DNA from: Cycas panzhihuaensis
Lineage: Eukaryota; Cycadophyta
DNA: 64,000 nucleotides
Assembly (NCBI GenBank): GCA_023213395.1
Contig: CM041465.1
Span: 239,513,741 to 239,577,740, forward strand
Direction: 5' to 3'
The notes under the pieces were generated by a model. It had not been told where the DNA came from. It made no database searches and saw nothing but the letters and a program-made list of their open reading frames with translations. The translations under genes and the position numbers were made by a program. This document shows, one piece after another, positions 48,561 through 61,125 of this stretch; position 1 is the stretch's first letter; every line of letters starts with the position of its first letter.

Positions 48561-50762
48561 TGATCTTCCTCGGTTCTGGTTGTTCTTGGCTTGAGTGTTG
48601 CAATTACGTTCCCCATGTTTGGGGAATGGATCCTTGTAAACTAGTTGGTCTAGGTTAGGACTTGAGGCCCGCTTAGAGGAGGAGTCACGTCGAGGGGCAT
48701 CCTTAGGATGCTAGGCCCTACAACGTGAGTCATCATGAAAGCACTCCCCATGAATAAAGCACCACTTCTTCTCAAGTGAAGGATTTGTCTTCCTTACTTG
48801 AGAGGACTGGGCATTTCCATTCGTAGGGAGGAGAGCTTGGGTAGCTTATTGAATTTGTTTGTTGGAGGTTGGTGACAAAGGGGCTTGTAACTTAAGCTCC
48901 TTCATCATACGTTCGAATGAATGTATGGTAGATGTGAGCAGATCTAAGGTCTTCTTAGTTGGATGAGAAGAAGACCTAGAAGACTATTGCGGTTTAGTAT
49001 CCTTGGTTGGAGGTGGTACCTCACATCGCTGTGAGGGCTTGAGAGGCTTCTTGAGTCCAGCCTGGATCTTAATAGCCTCGAGCGCTAAGCCCTTTGCAAT
49101 CGTGGAGTCGCATGTGGTTGCCCCCCTCTTGAGGACTTCCACATGTACTTTGGGGTGAAGTGCATTAACGATAAGGTCCCTTTTCAACTCCTCGGGCAAT
49201 GTGGCCTTAGTGGAGTGAAGAAGGTCATAAAATCGTCGCACAAAGTTACAATTCATCTTATTGTGACCTTGTTTGAGCGATAGGAGGGATTTCATTCTGC
49301 TTTCAAATGGATGAGCTACATCAAAGTAGTTGATGAATTCATCCACTAATTGCTGGAATGAAAATATAGAATGAGCGAGAAGGCAATAGAACCATTTAAG
49401 GGCATCACCTTGCAAAGATCAAGGGAACAATTTTATTAAGATATGGTCGTAAGCCCAGTAATCAATACACGTCATAGAAAAACTATGGACGTGCTCCGCT
49501 AAGTCTTACGAGGAAGTTCCATCAAATTTGGGAACTTTGGGAGTATGAGGCAGTAAGTTGGTCTTTAGTGCCTCAACAGACAATGGCATTGATTGATAGT
49601 CCATAAAGGGACATGCCCTTGCATGGACCGTAGGATCAACAAATGGCAATGAGCAAGGAATGGATAGGGGTGGTAAACCCATCCCTCCTTGGGGAAGCAC
49701 CCCTTGTTGGAAAGGGACTTGAGGATAAGCGCCTTGAAAGGAAGCTAGGTTCCCTTGCGAAGGTGCAGCGTAAGAGCCTACGTTAGATGGTGGGAAAGAA
49801 GGGTGTGGAACTGGGTTTTACCTATATGGGCCACCCGTAGGTGATGTAACTCTATATGGGTGTAGCGGGTCCACACCATAAGCTAGAATGTTGTTCCCTT
49901 TACCCTACCCCCAAGGTTGAGAGATATAACCTGGGGGTATGTAAAGGGAAAAACCACTAGGTTAGTTTTAGGGACATATGGGAGCAGGTCCCACATGACT
50001 AGCGGCTGAAGAGCTAGTAGGACCTGTAGGCCTACTAGGGAACGCATGCGCTACATTAGGGGATGGCACATTAGCTTGACTAGGAAAGGGTATGCTAACC
50101 CCCAACTGAGGGAAAGACATACCATGGGAGGGTCCTGAAGAACTAGGACCATAACGAGGGATAGAAGGTGCAACATCCGTCCCTAAGGTTGGCGTAGGAA
50201 CGTAATGAGATGAATGCGTTGGAATGAAAGGGTTACTCATAGTAGGAGTGGCAGGTGCGGATGAAGAAGGTGGTAAAGGAGTGGATGAAGAAGATGCTCC
50301 ACTATATAAAACATCTTCAAACCACCTGGGACGTGATTGAAGATAAGCCGCTCAAAAGCACTCACTAGTAGCTTCAACCACGTCAGCGGGAGGGGTATCT
50401 ACGCGACCATAAGAGGTGGATGGGACCTCAAATGACATAGACCCCTCAGGGCACTCCTCATAAGAATCACCAATAGGGTGGTGAACCTCAAGAGGAGATG
50501 GGTCTTCTACCGCATGGGTAGAAGGATGGATGTCAAGGGGGTGATGTTGGTCACTTGGGTAGTAGATAGGATCATCACCCTCTTGGGTGGATCATGGAAT
50601 GGATGCAGGGAACTTGTGAGTTCTCGAGGCAAAGGCATGATAGGCCCAATCGGAAGGGCATCCTTCCATGGTCAAATCAGAATCCGACGATGAAAGAGGA
50701 TGATACCTGGGATCTTCTAACAATGGAGATAATCCACGTAGGCGACAAGAGAAGCATCACAT
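48561..50762 (-). pseudogene. gag of element D
   Basis: Start placed at ATG 50762 by alignment with C; codon 2 is TGA. N-terminal blocks and the Pro/Ser-rich middle (MSNPFIPTHSSHYVPTPTLG, 50240 leftwards) precede the gag core with FDGTSS (49510), GDALKWFYCL, VDEFINYFDVAHPFESRMK and LKRDLIVNALHPKVHVEVLK (49415-48984). The zinc-knuckle region follows near 48750. A mixture of TAG/TGA stops and frame changes prevents translation. Confidence 0.88.
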
Positions 50763-50910
50763 ACAAAGCTTGCCAACACTTTAGAAGAAGGAAAGAGCCA
50801 TAAGGAGTGTATGTCGGGGGCTGCCCAACAAAAGAGATGAAGTGGAAGGAAGTACTAGAAGGTAGTAATACCAACAAAAAAGGATGAAGACTAGCTCCCT
50901 TACTGGTAAG

Positions 50911-50928
50911 TCCCCAGTATGGTTACCA
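50911..50928 (-). other. Primer-binding site of element D
   Basis: Minus strand TGGTAACCATACTGGGGA, one base from the LTR end; one transition from the sites in A and B. Confidence 0.78.
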
Positions 50929-50929
50929 G

Positions 50930-53679
50930 TGGATGCGCGTCTACGAGATAACCACCTAACTGCGTAAGAAAGTGAGGATGATCAATGATAGTATCGGGGT
51001 GTAGATAGAAACCTACAAGCAAGGCGAGTACCACGTAGGGAACCCATGCACCAGAGTGTGAGTTCAGGACCTGCAGATGATACCTAACTACCTGAGAGTA
51101 GTTACCCACCTCAAAGAGGAAGGGGGAAAGTGAAAGATAGCCTGGATAGATTCAGGAGGAAAGTCCTCCCATCCCTGGATGGCCAGAAGGGGAGGAACAG
51201 AATCCTCAGGGGTTTCCCTATAGCAGAGGGAAACAAGCGAGAGCAAGGCAGGGAAATAGCCTATGGTACAACTAAGATCCTCTCAGTTATTTGGCTAAGC
51301 AAATAGGACTGAGGAAAGAGGAAGGGAGTGGGAATGGTCAACCACTCCAAAATCTCCCTTTAAGGGTACGACCCAAGAAAATGAAAGTGCTAAGGTGGAC
51401 GCGCAAGTAAACCAAATCAAATATGATAAGCCAAGGGAGCAAAGGCAAGGTTTACAAGCTAAGGGGAAAGGCTAAGGGAAAAACTTCCTAAGAGCCCTTT
51501 CCTAAAATAGGTATAGTATGTGAGATATAACATACAAAATGCAGATAAAAAGAGTTGATTCCTTTTTTCTTTTATGTTGTCTAATTACTACTATACAAAC
51601 CTTTTCAAAAGAGAGAGAGTGAAACGAAGTAAGGGCGCATACCTGGGATGAGGGCACAGTCGAAGCGGCAACGCTTCCACAAGATGTCCAAATCATTCCA
51701 TGAAGCAATGGTAGAGGGTCGCGGTAGGGTGAAGCATGGGACTTCCTTACCTTCCCCAGAAAGTGACACTAAAGTGCCAAAAAATGAAAAGTAAAACAAT
51801 AGAGGAAAATAAAATGCTATGATAAAATACAAATAAATGCACTTACCTAGGAGAAAGAAGGGAGGAGAAGTTCCTCGCATCTTCCTTTTACCTACACGTA
51901 AGTACAAAGATTCCCTTCCGAAGAAAGGAGGCTAGTAACACAAGAAGGAGCACCAAAAACATATATATATATATGCATATTCCAAAACTAAATCTCTATA
52001 CATATATGTTAGTACTCATGAATCACAAGGTTACAGTAATAAATTATAGTAAAAAATACCCAAATGGAAGGTATGTAAATAGGTGAGCCTTGGAGTGACA
52101 CACCTCCCACAAAGGGCAACCCTTCCCTCCCTCAAGAAGCCACAGGGCAGTGAGGGTATGGCTATATAACTAGTTGTAAATAGGGGCAACAAAAGTTCAA
52201 AAGAGCCCAAGGAAGTCCTCGATGAGCTGGAGTGCTATAGGAAGCAAACTAGGTTGTTAAGAGAAGGGTTGAGCTAAGAAGAGTTTCTAGGGCTTATGCA
52301 TTGCCCAGATGAGATAAATGGGCCTACAAACTAGTGTTGAAATAGGTGCAAATGCTGGTTTCAGTGACTAGAAATGGTCCTCTAATCCTTTGCCCACTCT
52401 AGGGACAGCACAGGGGCGAAAGAGGAGGGTTTGGAGGGTGGAAGCCTCTTAGGGAGTGCAAAGGTGGTATAGAATCCACCTAGCTCTATCCCAAACCCTA
52501 TGGAGTCCTCTTTGGCCACTGTGTTAGGCGTGAAACGCAGGAGAAGAGGCTCAAGCAATAGAGAAAAATCAAAGAGAAAGCAAGAAATAAACTCTTGAAA
52601 CAAGGAGAAGAAAACTAGTGATGAACATACACAAATCTAGGTATAAACTAAGTAAAGAAATGACTTTAAATCAATAAATACCTTGAGAAAAAGTGGGGAG
52701 GCATTTGCCTCTGCAAAAGCTTGCTGAGAAGAGGCTGAAAAACCTAAGAAGAGGCTGAGATACAGTAGGTATGGAGCCCCTGTTGAGGCGATTGAGGGAA
52801 ATCCTGCTTCTGGGACCACTTGGTGATTACCTGGGCAAAGAGACCCTGAAAACTCCTCAAGGAGGCCCTCTCTAGGGCGTGCAGTGAGCTGTGAGGGTGT
52901 CACAGCGAAGCCTAAGGAGAGTTGGGTGTAGAGGAACAACTGCAAGTCTTGAAAATGTAGCAGACCAGAAGAACAAAGAAGAGAGTAGGGCATTTTTCCT
53001 TTGTATTCCTTCCAAAGAGAGCCAAAAGATCCAAAAAATGAGTTGAGGAGAGCTTAAATACTCAACCCCAACCCTAATTGAGCGATTAGGGCTCGACTGG
53101 CACTGAGGTGGGTTGAAAGACACGTGGCAATTCTGTAATAAATGCAAGAATTGCCATGGTGATTTTAAAAAATAAAAGATAACAGTCACACCGCGGTAAA
53201 CATTGTGATACTGCAAAATTTACCACGGTGCAGGGCCAGAGGGCCAAATTGGCCCAAACAAGTAGCCAGGGTTGTGGGCTAGTGTACTAGGAGGTCGACA
53301 GGGGGGTAGGCCCACCTACTCAGATGCAAACAACGGACCAAGAGCCATAAAAAGGTAATGATGGGACTCAAGGACACAACAAGGAGACCAAATTGCGATA
53401 AATCAACATACGAGTAATCATCACATGAATCGAGTAAGCCTTAAGGGGAGTAGGGAAGATTGCAAGAAGTGACGTGGCCACCAGGGTGCCACACTTACTG
53501 AGAGTGTGCCCCCGCTATAGTCATCATAGGCTAAATAGGTGTAGATGGTGCAAACCATCTATGAAAAACATGTAGCATGCAAGTAAATACTCCTCATAAG
53601 AAGCGAAAGTAAGGTGAGAAACATACCTACACTTACCTGAGTTGACCTCTCCGTATCCATTCCCAGAAGCTGGGAAACA
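50930..53679 (-). repeat. 5' LTR of element D
   Basis: 2750 bp, TGTTTCCCAGCTTCTGGG at 53679 leftwards to GCATCCA at 50930. G-box CACGTGGC at 53121-53128, TATTTAA near 53058. Confidence 0.94.
53188..53232 (-). repeat. U3 palindrome of element D, 5' LTR
   Basis: ACACCGCGGTAAAC ... TTTACCACGGTG forms a palindrome of about 42 bp with an imperfect centre around GTGATAC. Its arms match half of the B palindrome. Confidence 0.7.
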
Positions 53680-53730
53680 GCTCCTAGAACCTATATTTTT
53701 TCCATTCTGGATTTCTGGTCCTGCACTGCT

Positions 53731-53783
53731 GTAAACTTAGTGGTATCATGAAGTTTACTACGGTACCACGAAGTTTACTGTAG
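53731..53783 (+). repeat. Duplicated U3 palindrome unit in 3' LTR of B
   Basis: GGTATCATGAAGTTTACTA is followed at once by GGTACCACGAAGTTTACTG, two copies of a roughly 22-bp unit where the 5' LTR has one. GTAAACTTAGTGGTATC precedes them and pairs with the first GAAGTTTAC. Confidence 0.7.
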
Positions 53784-54998
53784 TGCGACTGTTGCAAATT
53801 ATTTTTAAAAACTGCTGTGGTAATTCTCACTTTTTTCACAGAATTGCCATGTGGCCTCACATCCAACTCAACCCTATTCACACCCTATTTGCTTGTTTAG
53901 GGTTGGGATGTGTATAAATCCAAAAGCCATCATCATTTTATGCTCTTGGATCATTTTTGGTCTCTTCAACACAACTATTTCTTGCTGCAAGTTCTGCTCC
54001 TTCTTTCTTCCTTCCACAGGTGCATCTATAGGCCTGCGTTTCCTACAACTCCAGGCCAAGATCCGCCTGCAATGACCCTTCTACGTGGTGGGAAGCTTCT
54101 CTCTAGACATTCTCAAGTAAGTTTAGGTGTGGTTCTCTTCCAACTCACCCAAGCAAGTGTCTCTTTGTGCTGCCTCTTGGGATATCTCCTGCAAAACCTT
54201 ACAGGAACCCTTCTCCCCACTAGTTGCAGGGGTTAAACTGCCCTAGATTCAATCCAATAGGTCCTCTAGACCCTTTTTTAAGGATTTATGGTATGTTATC
54301 TCTATGTTAGACTCATTTCCTAGTTTGTTTATTTACTTTCTTCTTGTTTGACTGTAGTAAACACTGTTTCCATTGAGTTTGGCCTATTATTTCCAGGTTT
54401 TCACCGTTCCTCTGCTAGTTTTCCTTAAGGAAGTAGTAGGAGAAAATCCACAAAGGCTGGGTGAAGAGAGTAAGGTAGGGGCAACCCCCACTTAGTCCTA
54501 CTCTCCAAGGGTAATCCCCTTCCCACCTTTCTTCTCCTGTTCCCATGCTTCTCTTGGGGTAATTAGGAGTAGTTGAGCCTTAGGCCTGTGTTGGATTATC
54601 AGCATATGCGACCCTTTCTTTGTCTTGATTCGGACACCTGCACGCCTCCCATTTGGACCCCCTTCATGTCTCTAATGTTGCTTCGAATCTCTTGAAAGCT
54701 TCTGTAGGGGTTTGTACATTGGATTACTGCCCATAGCAACTCTGCACCTTGACACTTCTCCAATGCTTTATTACATTTATCCTCATATTTCTTGGCTATC
54801 ATAAGTTGTCATTTACCCTCATCTTACTGTGCTAAAAGGTCATGTGGAGAACCTAGTGGAGGGTTAGCCATCCTGAGGCTTCTCTTCACTTCATCTTGCT
54901 TGATGTACATGTTTGCTTGAGGGAAGATTTGGAGTTATTTGCAGTAGTTATTTTCCTAACTTGATATAATGTTTTGAAATATACATTACACATGTATT

Positions 54999-55001
<3 letters not shown>

Positions 55002-55058
<57 letters not shown>
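55002..55058. repeat. TA microsatellite in 3' LTR of B
   Basis: About 28 uninterrupted TA units, against about ten in the 5' LTR of the same element. An ORF of repeated Tyr-Ile read through it is an artefact. Confidence 0.9.
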
Positions 55059-55059
<1 letters not shown>

Positions 55060-56046
55060 CTTTTCTTTTGTAGCCCCTTCTTGGAAGGGATAAGCCCTTG
55101 TATGTACAGGTTGGTGTGGTGCTTTCCTGCAAAGGTAAAAAGCATCTAGATTCAGGTAAGATCTACCATTTCGTTTCCTTTGCTTTATTTACTTCCTTTC
55201 ATTCCATTTTCTCTTCACAAAGGGGAAGGTAAGGAGGCCCCTTCTTCTGCATCGATCTTCATCATACATTCATTGACTAGTAAGAGGGCATGTGTGGTGC
55301 ATGGGTGAGGTCTCCCGTCGACTGCTACACCTCTTGGATACGCACATCTATTCCCTTACCCTCCTATTTCCCCTTTTTGCATTCATTTAAATCTATGTTC
55401 TAGATAAGTAGATCACATGAAAGAAAAAGGGTAAATGGTATTGATTGTTTGCACTTATATATCATATTCTTGTCTCATATAGGAAAAAGATGTTATAAGA
55501 ACCCTCCTTTCTCCCTTCCCCTTCCTCTCAGCCTAAGCATATCCTTAAGTGCATTACACTTAGCATTGTTTGCTTACATACATAATGCCGATCCTTTTTT
55601 CTTTTGCCTCTTTAGTTGTTAAAGAAAAACTTGGTTTAAGTGCCCCCCCCTCTCTCTCTCTCTCTTGATCCTATTTGCATTGACCAAATAGCCAAGGGAG
55701 ACCTGCCTTCAGTATAGGCTTTCACCTACTCCATTTACTTCCATTTCCCTTTATCATAGGGAAACTCCTTGAGGATTCCTCCTCTTTCCTTCTGACCATC
55801 TAAGGGTGGGAGGACCTTCCTCTCGAGACCATCCATGCTATCCCCTGTATGCACTCTTTCTTCCAGATTGAGGGCTACTTTAAGGTGGTTGGGTGCCATT
55901 CGTAGGTCCTGAACCCATGTTCTGGTGCATGGGGTACCCTGCATGGTACTTTCTTTGCTTGTAGGTTTTCACCCACACCTTCGATATCATCGTTGACTAC
56001 CATTACTCGTATCGAGCATAGTGATTATCCCGTAGACGTGTATCTA

Positions 56047-56473
56047 AGGTATGACACCATTCTCCCTTGTTTATGGTGTCAAAGTTGTTTTACCATTAGA
56101 GGTTAAAATTCCTTCTTTACATGTCTCATTAAAGGAGTTTATTAATGAGCAGTTCCAAAGAGAAGCTCATCTTTTAGAGTTAGAAAAACTAGATGAGACT
56201 CGTTTCCAACTGTTGTAAAATAATGTTGCATCTAAATCTAGGGTTCAAGCTACACACAATAGTAAGATTAGGCCTAGAAAGTTTAATATGGGTGATAAAG
56301 TTTTAAAATTAGAATATTTACATGATAGGCAATGAAAGTTTTCTCCTATATGGATAGGATCTTTCTTAGTAATTGAGGATTTAATTAATGGAGCCTATTA
56401 GATTTCAACGTTAAAAGGATTATAGTTTAAGAGACCTATTAATTCTCAATATTTAAGAAGAGTTTATGCCTAG
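56047..56473 (+). pseudogene. pol of element X, integrase C-terminal part
   Basis: Continues the gene interrupted at 8230: MTPFSLVYGVKVVLPLEVKI, then a helical EKLDETRFQLL region, FNMGDKVLKLEYLHDR and FSPIWIGSFLVI, typical of the Tat integrase tail, ending YLRRVYA before TAG at 56471-56473. Only a handful of stops (TAA, TGA, TAG) interrupt it. The first five bases are also the right target duplication of B. Confidence 0.9.
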
Positions 56474-57726
56474 TAACATGCGTGTGGCTAACCTCTACAA
56501 TGAGGATAAACTATGGCTATGAAATTAGTACCTTTGCCTAATAAGCTAAAACTATGGGCAAACCCTATTTTCCTTCTAATTTAACCTATATGATGAGGAT
56601 AAACTGCAACTTCAAAGCTAGTACCTTTATCTAATGAGCTTAAACTATGGGCAAATCCCTTTTTCTTTTCTAATTTATGCCTCTGAAACTTGTATTTTTG
56701 CCTAATGAGCTAAAACTATGGGTAAATATCGCCTTCTTTTTGATACTTTCTTGCTTTCATTAAGCATTGTGACATTTTTGTCATAGATCCAACCCATAAT
56801 CATGTAAGTTATATGCTCTTTCTAGCACCTACATTGATTATGAGTTTACCATCATTTAGATCTCCTTATCCTTTGAGTTCTATACTCAAAAGAGAACTTG
56901 CACCTCTAGATTTATTATACTTTTATCTTAGAAAGAGAAACACCTTTGTTAGCTTTGAATATTCACTCATTCATTGAGAGTTTACTTTTATTTACTAGCT
57001 CGTTACCTCATTAATTCAGAGCTTACTTTCACACCCACTAGTTGGTTACTTTGGGATTTCCTTATTAGCCATATATCATTAGTTTTTAATTGTTTTCATT
57101 ATCCTTGGTTATCTTTATTATTCCTTTAGAATAGATACTCATTTTGTCACCTTCCCTTCACACTTGGAGACACCATGATTTTATTTCCTTTTTTGCTTTC
57201 ACATGGTTTATTCCTTAAGGAGATTGGCCTCTTTTCCTTTTAATATTCTGTTAAAAAGGAGAAATCCTTACTGTGTTGAGTAGAAGAGTTTTTTAAGAAG
57301 ATAATTATGATCCTATTCTTATGAAAGGTAGAAGTGAAAAGTAGAAAAGAAGAAAAAAAAAGTAAAGTGAAAAAAAAATGAAAAAAAAGAAGAAAAGAAA
57401 GTTGAAAAAAAGTTAAAAGTAAAGTTTATGGTTTCCATCCTCTTATAATATGGGGCAAGTTGCATGATGGGTTCATCCCCACCTATCTCTCTATAGGTTG
57501 GGTTCATTTGGATGAGTCATTCAGGAATTTTGGATCTAGCTACTTGGATAGCCTTAGTTACGATCGAACCCTGCTTGACACTTTGATCATAATTATCTTA
57601 CTTGGGTTCCTTCTTCTTACTTCATCATAGTTAGATATCTATTTCTATCACCATCTCCTTATTAATTGATTCCTATACCTTCCTTCATTGATCACACAGT
57701 CTCTAAATTTTAATCCTCTCGTTCCC
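56474..57726. other. X spacer with dispersed TAAACTATG repeats
   Basis: Between pol and aRNH of X. It holds five copies of an AATGAGnnTAAACTATG-like motif (56498-56730) spaced 40-75 bp apart and an A-rich purine tract (57335-57420). No coding capacity that I can support. Confidence 0.65.
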
Positions 57727-58107
57727 ATGGCATTGAGTATCTTCATTGATGGGGGTAGTAGAGGAAACCCAGGATCATCTGCTTCTGCTTGGGTGGTTTA
57801 CGACCAATTAGGAAGTCCTCTCCTTTCCATAGGTTTCTTTATACCTAGGGCAACCAATAATAAAGATGGATACCTTGCAATTATAGGAGCCTTGTTAGAT
57901 GTCTCTCACTTTTACCTCAGACCTATTACTTTGTATGCTAATTCTCAGGCTGTGGTTTATCAGTTGGTTGGGATGTACTAGGTCCACTCTTCACAACTCC
58001 TTATTTTGCATCATCAAGCCTCATCATTGTTAACCCTATTTACTTTAGTGACTATCTAATACATATCATGTTCTTTCAATCTTGAAGCTGACACTCTCAA
58101 TCCTTGA
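57727..58107 (+). pseudogene. Archaeal-type RNase H (aRNH) of element X
   Basis: One frame from ATG 57727 to TGA 58105-58107 (126 codons) with two internal TAG/TAA stops. It reads MALSIFIDGGSRGNPGSSAS (first Asp kept), ATNNKDGYLAIIGALL (where D has NNEAEY, so the catalytic Glu is replaced), LYANSQAVVYQL (Asp to Asn) and FNLEADTLN (last Asp kept). It lies directly after integrase and before the antisense PMD-like gene, unlike in B, C and D. The length is close to the 140 codons of the sister family. Confidence 0.87.
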
Positions 58108-58151
58108 TGATCATGTTGATTGATTTTACTTCTTTCATCTAGGGGCACCCC

Positions 58152-58271
58152 ACTCCGAAATGAGTATAAACTACCACTCTGGAATGAGTATGAACTATCA
58201 CTCTAGAATGAGTATAAAGTACCACTCTGGAATGAGTATAAACTACCATTTCATGATGAGTATAAGCTATC
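58152..58271 (+). repeat. Five tandem 24-bp repeats in X
   Basis: Unit actctggaatgagtataaac plus tacc, five head-to-tail copies with one to four differences each. The core GAGTATAAACTA is the motif scattered at 56.5 and 61.7-62.2 kb. Confidence 0.85.
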
Positions 58272-59199
58272 AGTTTGGTAAGACTGTAGGTTTGGGTAGT
58301 TATAAGATTATGGTGATAGGTATGAGACTGAAGTGAGATATGTGAAATGGCTAGACCTACATGGGAATCTTGGGCAGTGGAGGATCTTGGCAGGGGGCAA
58401 GTTCTTGAAAGCCTCTTACCCCTAGAAAGAGACAACGAAGAATCCAATATACTCAGGCAGTGAGTCATTTATTAAGCAATATTAGTTTCATTTATTAAAT
58501 GATTTACTTCTTTTATAATATATTATATGAGTGTGAGATTATCCTATATTTATATAATCTATTAGGAGTATGATGTGAATTATATAGATTTCCTTTTTAG
58601 AGATTTATATTACTTCATCTTCTACTTTTATAAACTTATTACTATTTGTATTCTAGATGATTTTAAGTTTATGAAAATAGAATAAATAAACCTTTTACCT
58701 ATCCCATTTTAATCTTGTTTTATCTCCTAGTTTTTGCTTCTTCCTTAACCATGTCTTTCTTAAACCATACTACTCTGGAACAAGTATAAACTACCATGTA
58801 TATAGTATGAAAAAAACTAAAAAAAAGTACATAACCACAAAAGAACAAGAAAAGTAAAAATGATAAAAATCATTATATTTTTTCCTAGACAAGTCACACT
58901 GGTGAATGCATCCTATGCTCAAATATAAATGGGAATAAGGGGAATAAATGATTTAGAGACAAGTAATTACACACAAGTTTTAAGAGAAAGAAGATCAATA
59001 TATATATGATATAAAAAATATAGTACATATGTCACATAAGTGACCCATCATACATGATCTATGGTACATGACATATAATACATGATATACATAACTTGAG
59101 ACTCACAAAATGCCTCGTATCATCCTCATGCCTCCTATACAACATATAATACACTCATCTATGCGATCACTGATGAGATCCCTGAGGCATGTCTAGATC
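58272..59199. other. AT-rich spacer of X
   Basis: A further TAAACTACC copy near 58780 and AT-rich sequence. Nothing coding seen. It would hold the 3' end of the antisense gene of X on its right side. Confidence 0.5.
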
Positions 59200-60920
59200 T
59201 ACCCTCGATCTCCTATTAGAAGTCTCCCCACAAGAAGACTCTCCTCTGGGTGGGAGATGGTGTCACTTCTGCTGCACTGTACCACTACCTGATGGCGTGT
59301 ACCTAGCCCTTGCCTAAGCTAGTGTCATCCTTTGTAGGTGTCTCCTCTCCTCCTCACCTACCCTCAACTCCATCTCTCACCTTTGTAACTCCACCCATAT
59401 ATCTATGTATAGTTCCCAAGCTCTCAAAGCATGGTGGTAGTAATCTATCTCGTGCCCTAGTAGTTTGTGATCTACCATGTTCTAAGAAGGTGCCTCATCT
59501 AACGTTGGAATATATGGGAAGATCACCTCCACCATCCTCTGTGCCTCTTTCAAAGTAACCATCTCATTGCATATGCAATGGAAACATGTAATATATAGTT
59601 AGTTCTTTAGAGAAGAAAATGAACTTTTAAAATAAAACGAATGTAATGTGATATGAGAAACCAACTAATCAAATTACATACCTAAAGATCTAGCTTCTAC
59701 TAGCTCTCTGCCTACTGCCTCACCAGCCAGAGGTGCCTCTACTACTTCTAGCTCTTAACAAGCCTCTTTTATAGTTCCTCCCTTACTAGCTATATCCCCT
59801 CCATCCTTGGCCTACTCATCAGCAAATCCTAGCTCCATACTTTGGATGGAGCCCCCTCTCCTCTCTATAGGTGCCTCACACCCTTATCCAAGTACTTGTC
59901 AATTGCTACTTGCTCCACCATTAGAGAAAGCACCTCCTCTACCTCTACGTCATACCCTCTCTACTCTACCAGTAACTCTACCACCATGACCCCCTTCGTT
60001 GTGACCTCCTCCTCTCCTTGTCCCTATTATTAGAGACTCCCTAGTTGCTTCCCTCTCTATGGCATCTATCTCATCATCGCTCTACACTGGGAGCCCAACA
60101 TACACATCAATGATGAGTTGTCTCCTCGTCATCCTACTCATCATGGGACTGTGAGTCATCCTTGGGATGATCGCTAGTCTATTCTAGCTCCTTGACCTCA
60201 TATGCCACCTATTCATGACTGGATCCATCAATGTTAGTACCCTTGGCTCTCCTCCTAGCCACATCAAGGGAATATGGTCATAAAGCTAATATATCAAGAC
60301 CAAACTATATGAAAAGCCACCTCTATCAATACTCCAGATCTTAGATAACTGATGACTAATTCTATCCATCACATACTACCCCTAGTTAAATCTGAATTGC
60401 TTACTTGCATCATCGTATGATCCTTGTCCACTAAACTAGTATCTTGATAAAGTTTTGTGTCTTGGAAATATAGTATATGATGATAAGAGTGATGATCCTC
60501 CTCACTACTGGAACTCCATCTGCCACCCTGATTACCTTGATCGAGTTGCCATGTTAATTAATTTTATCAATAAATCCTATCAAGGAGGTGCTGCATGCCA
60601 TCTGTGACTCCTCGTCTATCACTCTGATCAAGCATACTCTTTTTCCATGCTAGCTCACTCCGAGAATCCTCCCTGCATCCTTTGGGGTAATCTCTAGGTC
60701 TCCAATACCATAAACTCTAAACATGTGCCACCTTGGTATCCAATAACTCATAAAGTCATGCAACACCTCATGCTCCATGACTAACTAGGTTAAAGAACTA
60801 GCCCTCATTAGGCTATATACTCATAGGATATCCCATCCTGACTCATCAAGTTAACTCACTAACTCCCTGATAGTGGCTCCTTCATTTTCACGAGTATTAA
60901 CTCTCTCCAAAGCCTATAGT
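59200..60920 (-). pseudogene. Antisense PMD-like gene of element X
   Basis: Read leftwards from about 60900: HEVLHDFMSYWIPRWHMFRV, GIGDLEITPKDAGRILGV (60750-60660), aligning with FHLPQVGDVTVTLGDI...ILGV of D; then VPVVRRIITLIIIYYIS matching VPQVRKLITLCILFQIS of B; then LSKIWSIDRGGFSYS and YDHIPL matching the SYNTLL-FFDHF block; then a polar linker (60030 leftwards) and Leu/Arg-rich remains to about 59300. Several stops. It faces the 3' LTR and would be read from the TATA box at 61408-61418. Similarity to the other antisense genes is diffuse at residue level but collinear over about 250 codons. Confidence 0.65.
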
Positions 60921-61074
60921 TTAGAAAGTACAATTTATTAGCATCTACTCTAGGTCAAAGACCTCATATGACTAGGAGTAATTTTTTAAATTCTAAAAAG
61001 ATCTCTAATAAATTGAAAAATATAGTTTCACTATAAAAGAATGTAGTTTCATAGTGAAAAATATGATTTCACTA

Positions 61075-61125
61075 TGAAAAACATGACTTCTTCTAATGGA
61101 CAAAATAGTGAAGTCATGTTTTTCA
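61075..61125. repeat. 16-bp inverted repeat in predicted intron of X antisense gene
   Basis: TGAAAAACATGACTTC (61075-61090) and GAAGTCATGTTTTTCA (61110-61125) are exact inverse complements with a 19-nt spacer. Further TTTTTCACT/AGTGAAAAA half-sites surround them (61020-61200), and a similar ATCATGTTTTTCACT occurs in the X LTR near 63200. Confidence 0.75.

Larger units (their letters stand above)
38598..53679 (-). mobile_element. Element D: Tat-like retrotransposon lacking RT and RNase H
   Basis: 15,082 bp with both LTRs and exact target duplication GCTCC (38593-38597 and 53680-53684), inserted in U3 of the 3' LTR of B. In element order: gag 50762-48561, protease, deletion junction near 47290, integrase, antisense PMD gene, aRNH, 3' LTR. 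The RT-RNase H block present in B and C is missing, so D could only have moved with help if the deletion predates insertion. LTRs differ at roughly one base in ten over the aligned start, so D is older than C. Confidence 0.94.
8231..56046 (+). mobile_element. Element B: Tat-like Ty3/gypsy retrotransposon, hosting C and D
   Basis: Without C and D, B is about 16.5 kb: 5' LTR 8231-10993, gag-pol 11158-13486 plus 29743-34115, antisense PMD gene 34980-36760, aRNH 37294-37716, polypurine tract 38124-38136, and a 3' LTR split by D (38137-38597 and 53685-56046). The two LTRs differ at roughly one base in ten over the first 300 bp by eye, so B is old, though younger than X. B lies in the same direction as X. 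Confidence 0.92.
53685..56046 (+). repeat. 3' LTR of element B, second segment
   Basis: Continues the LTR after D (TAGAACCTATATTTTTTCC, compare 8693 on) to GTATCTA, a decayed GCATCCA. It contains a duplicated palindrome unit (53731-53783) absent from the 5' LTR and a long TA microsatellite (55002-55058). The TSD AGGTA follows. Confidence 0.93.

Noticed and set aside
53680-53900. A separate solo LTR after D
   Set aside because: It continues the 3' LTR of B exactly from where D interrupted it, with shared GCTCC duplication.
54948-55145. ORF of repeated Tyr-Ile
   Set aside because: Translation of a TA microsatellite.
58152-58271. Short regular repeats as a CRISPR array
   Set aside because: Units are head-to-tail with no unique spacers and lie in a plant retrotransposon.
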